From NCBI GenBank assembly GCA_026702615.1, contig JAPPBY010000017.1:1-64000 (forward strand): DNA of 64,000 nt, read 5' to 3'. Below, in pieces: positions 58,872 through 64,000 of the stretch. The translations under genes were made by a program, and so were the position numbers. Source of the stretch: Chloroflexota bacterium. Lineage in GTDB: Bacteria; Chloroflexota; Dehalococcoidia; Tepidiformales; Tepidiformaceae. Each line of letters opens with the position of its first letter. Position 1 is the first letter of the stretch. A model generated the notes under the pieces. That model saw only the letters and a program-made list of their open reading frames with translations, ran no database searches and was not told where the DNA came from.

Positions 58872-58947
58872 TGGTGGAGCTGGGGGGATTCGAACCCCCT
58901 ACCTTTTGACTGCCAGTCAAACGCTCTCCCAATTGAGCTACAGCCCC
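58872..58947 (-). tRNA. tRNA-Ala(GGC)
   Basis: A complete cloverleaf on the minus strand, 76 nt including an encoded CCA. The acceptor stem GGGGCTG / CAGCTCC contains the G3-U70 wobble pair that is the alanine identity element. The anticodon arm TTTGA-CTGGCAG-TCAAA gives anticodon GGC, and the T-arm GGGGG-TTCGAAT-CCCCC is perfect. It decodes GCC and GCU codons, heavily used in this high-GC genome. tRNA genes are common integration sites, but I see no integrase or second CCA-end copy here. Confidence 0.97.
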
Positions 58948-59129
58948 ACGGGAGCGCGATCGTAGCAGGCGACCGGCTCTCGGTCCCGTGGCGGCTCGGC
59001 ACCGGGATCGGAGGCGCCGAGGGCACATAAGGCATGGCAAGGCGTCGAGGACCCGCGTACACTGCGGTAGTGGTGGGGTGTCGACCGATCCTCGCGTCGA
59101 CTGCCTTGGTTTAGCACAAGGAGAGCTTG

Positions 59130-59549
59130 ATGCGAGCAGAGACCAACGATGTCGCCTTTCGACTCCTTCTCGCCCTCGGTGAGAACTGGGACGCTCTCCA
59201 ACGAGCCTCGATAGACCCCTCCGCCAAAGGCCTCTACCTGACCAAGGAATATCTCGGCGGCTACACCCGCTTCAGTGCCGGTCCCTCGACAAGCCCCCGC
59301 CTGATCGTCGAGTGGAACGAGTCGACCCGCCACCTGCGCGTGCTGCGTTGCCACGAGTGGCCCGGATTCGAAGCCACGATCTCGAGCACGGTCGCGTACG
59401 TCCGCGACGAGGCTCGCGACCACGGCATCATCGACAGCGTCGACAACGTATTCGTGCGCGCCTGCCAGGAGCCCTCGGCGCCGGCCCGGCGCACGGTGCT
59501 CCCGGGAGCGATGGATAGCGACAACGAGCCAGTCCGGCGGCGCGCCTAA
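59130..59549 (+). CDS. Small soluble protein of unknown function
   Basis: A 139-residue protein starting MRAETNDVAFRLLLALGENWD with an excellent AAGGAG six bases before the ATG at 59130 and a terminator 35 bp after the stop. It looks like a single alpha/beta domain (YLGGYTRFSAGPSTSPRLIVEWNESTRHLRVLRC) with a disordered C-terminus. I do not recognise the family. A monocistronic gene, judging from its ribosome binding site and terminator. Confidence 0.65.
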   Translation: MRAETNDVAFRLLLALGENWDALQRASIDPSAKGLYLTKEYLGGYTRFSAGPSTSPRLIVEWNESTRHLRVLRCHEWPGFEATISSTVAYVRDEARDHGIIDSVDNVFVRACQEPSAPARRTVLPGAMDSDNEPVRRRA

Positions 59550-59583
59550 CGAAACGCAACAGGCCACGGTTCGACCAGCACCA

Positions 59584-59610
59584 GCCCGGGTTCATTGCCC
59601 GGGCGGTTTT
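59584..59610 (+). terminator. Rho-independent terminator
   Basis: GCCCGGG - TTCATTG - CCCGGGC, a perfect 7-bp stem and 7-nt loop followed by GGTTTT on the plus strand. It lies 35 bp after the small unknown gene and may also stop readthrough from accDA on the other strand. Confidence 0.8.
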
Positions 59611-59614
59611 GTGC

Positions 59615-61417
59615 TTAGCGCATGATCTCCGGGTCGGCGGGGGTCTCGGCGAGGCGCGGGGCGTTGCGGGGATGGCGGCCCATGCGACGGCGCCAGTGGG
59701 CGAATCGGTCGGTGAGGTCGGCGACGCGGCGTTCGATGCGTCCGCGCACCCAGGCGTGGGTCTGGCCGGTGTTCCGGTAGCGATCGCGACGGCTGTTCAG
59801 TCGGCGCTTCTGGCGCTCGCGCTGGATGGCAGTGAGGGAACGCACGACCGAGCGCCGCAGCAGCAGCGAGGCCTCGTCGTGGTTCGTGTGGGCGCCCTCG
59901 CCGGGCTCGGGCACGACGCTATCGACGATGCCGAGGCGGAGGCAGTCGTGCGAGGTGAGGCGCAGACGCTCGGCGACCTCGTCGACATGGGAGGAGGCGT
60001 CGCCGTAGAGGCGCCGGGCGGCATCTTCGGGTGAGACCACCTCGTAGACGGCGTTCTCCAGCATGAGCACGCGGTCGGCCACGCCCATGGCCACGGCGGC
60101 CTCGGAAGCCCCTTCGCCGGTAATCACGGCCAAGGAGGGCGAGGGCACACGGAGCATCTCACGCATGCAGCGGGCGATGGCGTCGCCGAGCCCGGCTTCC
60201 TCGGCGGCGAGGTCGGGCCGGGCGCCGGCGGAATCGAGGAACGTGATGAGGGGAAGCCGGAACTTGCGTGCGAGGCGCATGGCCCGCCGCGCCTTGTGGA
60301 ATCCCGAGGGCCCGATAGTTCCCGGCCCGGCGAGCCCCTGGAGACGGTTCTGGCTGATGAGCATTACCGCTTCCCCCCCGAGCAAACCAATGCCGGCGCT
60401 GACGGAGGGGTCATCCTCGCCGCTGCGGTCCCCGTGGATCTCAACGAAGGTGGTGGTGATGCGCCGGACGAAGTCGGGTGCGGTGGGGCGGTTCTCGTGC
60501 CGGGAAAGCTGCACCTGGCGCCAGGCCTCGAGGCGCGCGTACTCGCGCGGCTCCCGCTCGGGGCGCCCAACCGGCCGGAGCTCGTAGTTGCTCATGAGCA
60601 GGTCGATGAGGAGGCCAAGGGAGGGGCGCAGGTCTTCGCGCTTCACGATCGCGTCGATGAGGCCGCGCCGCAGGTGCGACTCGGAGGTATGCGCATCGGC
60701 GGGGAGCTCCTCGCCCGTGCGTTCGCGCATCTCGCGCAGGGCGGAGTACCCGACGAGGGCGTTGGGCTCGGCGATGATGAAGTCGGCAAGGTTGGCGAGG
60801 CCCGCGAAAGCGGACCCGGTCGAGGGGTCGGCGAGCAGGGTGACGTGGGGGAGGCCCTTCTCGGCGAGCTTCTGGTGAGCGGTGGCGAGGCGGGGCAGCT
60901 GCATGAGCGCGAGCAGTCCTTCGCGCATGCGCACGCCAGAGGTCGAGAGCACGGTCACGACGGCGAGGCCGCGGCTGGCGGCGCGCTCAAAGGCGCGCGC
61001 GAGGCGCTCGCCGCTGGCGACGCCGATCGACCCGCCGAGGAAGCTGAAGTCGAGGGCGGCCACGACGACCTCGCGGCCGTAGAGGGTGCCGGTACCGGTG
61101 AGGGCGGCTTCGGCGAGGCCGGTGCGCCGTTGCGCCGCGAGGACCCGGTGGCGGTAGGACTGGCGCTCGCGGAACTGGATCGGGTCGAGGGCGGTCACGC
61201 TGCGGTCGGTCTCGCGGAAGCTGGCCGGGTCGAGGATGCCCGTGACGCGCTCGCGCGCGTTGAGGTGGTAGTGGTGGCCGCAAGCGTGGCAGACGCGGTG
61301 CCGTTCGTAGCTGCGGGAGTCCCTCAGATCGGCGTCGCAGGCAAAGCAGCGCTCGAGCCGTTCCTCCCCGGAACGGTCTCCAGCCCCATCGCGACGAAGC
61401 AGCCCACGCAGCGTCAT
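59615..61417 (-). CDS. accDA: Fused acetyl-CoA carboxylase carboxyltransferase (AccD-AccA)
   Basis: A 600-residue fusion of both carboxyltransferase subunits that transfer CO2 from carboxybiotin to acetyl-CoA in fatty-acid synthesis. The AccD half has the four-Cys zinc ribbon (Cys24, Cys27, Cys43, Cys46) and FLGGSIGVASGERLARAFE. The AccA half begins near residue 300 (PDFVRRITTTFVEIHGDRSG) and includes GPSGFHKARRAMRLA, SAGARPDLAAEEAGLGDAIA and VITGEGASEAAVAMGVAD. In many bacteria these are separate genes. I chose the ATG at 61417 because the zinc ribbon follows normally; upstream codons would overlap ftsK. It is 13 bp downstream of ftsK. Confidence 0.93.
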   Translation of the reverse strand: MTLRGLLRRDGAGDRSGEERLERCFACDADLRDSRSYERHRVCHACGHHYHLNARERVTGILDPASFRETDRSVTALDPIQFRERQSYRHRVLAAQRRTGLAEAALTGTGTLYGREVVVAALDFSFLGGSIGVASGERLARAFERAASRGLAVVTVLSTSGVRMREGLLALMQLPRLATAHQKLAEKGLPHVTLLADPSTGSAFAGLANLADFIIAEPNALVGYSALREMRERTGEELPADAHTSESHLRRGLIDAIVKREDLRPSLGLLIDLLMSNYELRPVGRPEREPREYARLEAWRQVQLSRHENRPTAPDFVRRITTTFVEIHGDRSGEDDPSVSAGIGLLGGEAVMLISQNRLQGLAGPGTIGPSGFHKARRAMRLARKFRLPLITFLDSAGARPDLAAEEAGLGDAIARCMREMLRVPSPSLAVITGEGASEAAVAMGVADRVLMLENAVYEVVSPEDAARRLYGDASSHVDEVAERLRLTSHDCLRLGIVDSVVPEPGEGAHTNHDEASLLLRRSVVRSLTAIQRERQKRRLNSRRDRYRNTGQTHAWVRGRIERRVADLTDRFAHWRRRMGRHPRNAPRLAETPADPEIMR

Positions 61418-61430
61418 CCCTGTGAGTGTA

Positions 61431-63851
61431 TCAAGCGTCCTCTTCGGGGGCTGTGCCGGCGAGGACTTCGCGGGACTCTCCCTCGATCCTCGGGCCGAGG
61501 ACGCCCTCACGCTCAAGGGCGGTTATGAGGCGCTCAGCCTTGAGGAAGCCAACGTTCAGGCGGCGCTGCAGGAGCGACGGCGAGAGGCGCTTGTGGCGGC
61601 TGGCGAGGTCGCGCGCGTCGTCGAGGAGGGGGTCTTCCTCTTCGAGCTCGATGTCATCGCTGCCGTTCTGGGCGATGAGGGCTTCCTCGAGGAGGTCGTC
61701 GGCGGTGTCGGGACGGAGCGCGTGGAAGCGCTCGTCGGCCCAGAACTCGACGAGCCGCTCCACCTCGGCGTCGGAGACGTACACGCCCTGGATGCGCTTC
61801 GGCTTCCCGGCGTCGGTGGGCAGATAGAGCATGTCGCCCTGGCCGAGCAGCTTCTCGGCGCCGCCCATGTCGAGGATGGTGCGGGAATCGGTGATGGAGG
61901 TGACGGCGAAGGCGACGCGGGTCGGGAAGTTCGCCTTGATGAGGCCGGTCACAACATCGACCGAGGGGCGCTGGGTCGCGACGACGAGGTGGATGCCGGT
62001 GGCGCGCGCCAGCTGGGCGAGGCGGCAAAGCAGCTTCTCGACCTCGAAGGGCGCGACCATCATGAGGTCGGCGAGCTCATCGATGATGAGCACCCAGTAG
62101 GGGAGCTTCTTCAGAACGCGGGCGTGGCGGTTGTAGGCCTCGATGTTGCGCACCCCGACCTCGGAGAACTTGCGGTAGCGCGCCTCCATCTCGGAGACGA
62201 CGGCCTGGAGCGTGCCCACGACCTTGTCGAGGTCGACGATGACCTCGCTGAAGGCCAGGTGCGGGAGACGCCCGTAGGTCGTCATCTCGACCCGCTTGGG
62301 GTCGATCATGATGAAGCGCACCTGGTCGGGCGTGGCGTTGGTGATGAGGTTGGTGACGATGGCGTTCAGGCAGACGCTCTTGCCGCTGCCGGTGGCGCCG
62401 GCGATGAGGAGGTGGGGCATCTTGGCAAGGTCGGCGACGACGGGCACACCGGAGACACCCTTGCCCAGCGAGATCGCGAGCTTCGACTTCGCGCTCATGT
62501 CCTGGTACTCCAAGCTCTCCATGACGTTTCGCAGGGTGACGACCGTGGCGGTCTCATTGGGGACTTCGATGCCGACGATGGCGCGGCCGGGCACAGGCGC
62601 CTCAATGCGAAGGCTGGGAGCGGCGAGGGCGAGGGCGAGGTCGCTCTGGAGGGCGGTGATCTTGTTGACGCGCACGCGGGTGCGGCCAGTCTCGACGCGC
62701 TCCTTCGTGGGGCGGCCGTTCGCATCGAGCATCGGCTTGTTATCGGCGTCCTTGACGGGCACGTCCTTGTACTTGATCTCCCAGCCCGGCTCGACCCCGA
62801 ACTGCGTGACGGCGGGACCCTCGTTGATCTCGACGACGGAGGCATCGACGCCAAAGCTCGCGAGGGTATCGACGATGAGCTGGGCGCGAGCGGCGTTGTC
62901 GTGCTTGTGGTTGCGGCTGGGCTTGGGTTCCTGCAGCAGCTCGATGGGCGGGAGCTGCCAGCCGCTCTTGTCCTCGAAGGCGAGCTGGTGGGGCTCTTCC
63001 CCTTCGTCAGGTTCGGGCACCTCGTCCGGATCCTCTTCGTACGAGTCAACGGGGTCTGGCTGGACGGAGGCTTCGGTTTCGTCCTCGTACTGAGCGGTGG
63101 GGGCTTCGGCGACCTCGTCGGCGTGGGGCGCGCCGGGCTCGACGCGCGGGCGGAAGATGATGGGAGAGGGGTCGAACTCGACGGCGGATTGCGACTCAGC
63201 GCCGCCGATGACGGCCGTCCCGTTGCGCTTCCGGCGGCGGAAGAGGCGGGCGATGGTCGTGAGGCCGCGCCAGAAGGAGGCCAGCACCTGGTGTGGCCAG
63301 CGCCTCTCCCACGCGTAGGCAACACCGCGACCGGAGTACCGGAGAGCCGTGAGAGAGAAGTGAGGCGCGAGGAGGGCGAGGGCGACAACCGCCGAGGCGA
63401 GCCAGACGAGCACGTTGACCCAGCCGGTGACGATCGTGTGGCCGATCTCGCCGCCGAGGGTGAAGTCGCGGAGCTGGACGCCGGCGACGGTCCAGTCGGC
63501 GGAGTTCAGGCCAAGGGCGCCCCAGGCGAACAGGGCAAGGACGGGGTAGCCAAGGATGCGCCGCCAGAAGAGCAGGCGCTCCTCGCCGCTGTGACGCCAG
63601 GCGGTGACCGCCCAGGCGAGGAGCACGGCGGCCACGATGATGAGACCGAGCCCGAACGTTTCGATCACCCAGGTGCGGACATCCTGCGCGATGCCGACGA
63701 CATCGAAGAACCAGGGGAGGGCGGCAATCGCCGCCGCCAGCACTACGACAAGCACGATCTGCGCGCGGAACATGCGCGACCGCGGAAGGGCAAAGCGGGA
63801 GGGCGCATCTTTGGGCCCGGACGTGGACCGGGCCTGGGAGCGACCAGCCAT
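61431..63851 (-). CDS. ftsK: FtsK/SpoIIIE-family DNA translocase
   Basis: An 806-residue membrane-anchored ATPase that pumps chromosome ends through the septum. N-terminal membrane helices (about 29-200, four segments) are followed by a short acidic linker (SYEEDPDEVPEPDEGEEP), the alpha/beta motor with Walker A GATGSGKS (Lys491), Walker B LIIDELADL, and a C-terminal gamma winged helix (LLQRRLNVGFLKAERLITALE) that reads polarity sequences. The length fits compact FtsK/SpoIIIE proteins. It lies 62 bp downstream of rnj, a conserved neighbourhood in Chloroflexota, Firmicutes and Actinobacteria. Confidence 0.95.
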   Translation of the reverse strand: MAGRSQARSTSGPKDAPSRFALPRSRMFRAQIVLVVVLAAAIAALPWFFDVVGIAQDVRTWVIETFGLGLIIVAAVLLAWAVTAWRHSGEERLLFWRRILGYPVLALFAWGALGLNSADWTVAGVQLRDFTLGGEIGHTIVTGWVNVLVWLASAVVALALLAPHFSLTALRYSGRGVAYAWERRWPHQVLASFWRGLTTIARLFRRRKRNGTAVIGGAESQSAVEFDPSPIIFRPRVEPGAPHADEVAEAPTAQYEDETEASVQPDPVDSYEEDPDEVPEPDEGEEPHQLAFEDKSGWQLPPIELLQEPKPSRNHKHDNAARAQLIVDTLASFGVDASVVEINEGPAVTQFGVEPGWEIKYKDVPVKDADNKPMLDANGRPTKERVETGRTRVRVNKITALQSDLALALAAPSLRIEAPVPGRAIVGIEVPNETATVVTLRNVMESLEYQDMSAKSKLAISLGKGVSGVPVVADLAKMPHLLIAGATGSGKSVCLNAIVTNLITNATPDQVRFIMIDPKRVEMTTYGRLPHLAFSEVIVDLDKVVGTLQAVVSEMEARYRKFSEVGVRNIEAYNRHARVLKKLPYWVLIIDELADLMMVAPFEVEKLLCRLAQLARATGIHLVVATQRPSVDVVTGLIKANFPTRVAFAVTSITDSRTILDMGGAEKLLGQGDMLYLPTDAGKPKRIQGVYVSDAEVERLVEFWADERFHALRPDTADDLLEEALIAQNGSDDIELEEEDPLLDDARDLASRHKRLSPSLLQRRLNVGFLKAERLITALEREGVLGPRIEGESREVLAGTAPEEDA

Positions 63852-63913
63852 TCGGACGGTACCCCGGCGCGGACGGACTCCCCACCGGCGCTGCTTAGGT
63901 CCAGGGTTCTCGA

Positions 63914-64000
63914 CTACACCTCGACCGTGACGGGCAGCACCATCGGCCGTCGCCGTGTCTCATCGTACAAGAACTTGCTCAAAGCGTCCTTCAAACGAGC
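63914..64000 (-). CDS. rnj: Ribonuclease J, C-terminal end (cut by window edge)
   Basis: The last 28 codons of a minus-strand gene running in from beyond the window: RLKDALSKFLYDETRRRPMV then LPVTVEV and a stop. 'L.daL..fLy..T.RRPmvlPv..ev' is the characteristic tail of RNase J, the metallo-beta-lactamase-fold exo/endoribonuclease. The ftsK neighbour supports the call. Confidence 0.8.
   Translation of the reverse strand, partial: ARLKDALSKFLYDETRRRPMVLPVTVEV

Noticed and set aside
58872-58947. tRNA-Ala as an attachment site of an integrated element
   Set aside because: No integrase gene and no second copy of the tRNA 3' end were seen in the window.

Overview
The window is high-GC bacterial DNA with densely packed genes. 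Several features suggest a Chloroflexota bacterium, probably Dehalococcoidia or SAR202-like: a split glycine decarboxylase (gcvPA/gcvPB), a fused acetyl-CoA carboxyltransferase (AccD-AccA), an rnj-ftsK neighbourhood, Tat-dependent lipoproteins with long n-regions, and giant secreted FN3/cadherin/WSDG-repeat proteins. The taxonomic call is inference. No rRNA or ribosomal protein is present to confirm it.

Layout. 1-3.1 kb (minus): start of a zinc-dependent phospholipase C-like protein, then a double-domain HisG and a HisZ, all translationally coupled. 3.2-7.1 kb (minus): a peptide-type ABC importer (permeases DppB and DppC, Tat lipoprotein receptor) with no ATPase gene. 7.2-30.3 kb: an oxidative-catabolism region with four cytochromes P450, a Rieske oxygenase with a long N-terminal extension, three SDRs, an aldo/keto reductase, SnoaL, VOC, ABM and flavin-split-barrel proteins, and a sulfite-oxidase-like molybdoenzyme. 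Mixed into it are a methyltransferase-nuclease fusion, a large Pro-Thr repeat secreted protein, a DUF2283/DUF4258-like pair coupled to a P450 operon, and a VapBC pair with a clear palindromic operator. 30.4-34.8 kb (plus): glycine cleavage operon gcvT-gcvH-gcvPA-gcvPB. 34.8-45.0 kb (minus): one 3403-residue type I polyketide synthase. 45.2-47.1 kb: GYD, DinB and amidohydrolase genes. 47.1-53.8 kb: a giant surface protein split by a one-base frameshift, flanked on both sides by gene debris. 54-58.3 kb: a second aldo/keto reductase, a cupin and an MMPL/RND transporter. 58.9-64 kb: tRNA-Ala(GGC), a small unknown gene, accDA, ftsK and the end of rnj.

How the genes work together. The P450, Rieske, SDR and AKR genes form short operons with 3-13 bp spacing. 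They look like modules for hydroxylating and then oxidising hydrophobic organic substrates. No ferredoxin or ferredoxin reductase is encoded here, so electron transfer must come from elsewhere. The PKS has one complete reducing, C-methylating module (KS-AT-DH-cMT-psiKR-ER-KR-ACP) followed by a second KS and an AT that has lost all its catalytic residues and about 77 internal residues. The protein then ends with no second ACP and no release domain.

Most unusual signals. (i) A 96-bp ungapped repeat, 78/96 identical by my count, lies upstream of both the giant surface-protein gene and the MMPL transporter gene; in each copy it contains a matching TTGACG-N17-(T/C)ATTAC promoter reading toward the gene. 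(ii) The PKS ends in a KS plus dead AT. (iii) HisG is a tandem duplication in which only the second copy keeps the PRPP loop. All coordinates and motif positions were read by eye from the sequence; no database search was run.
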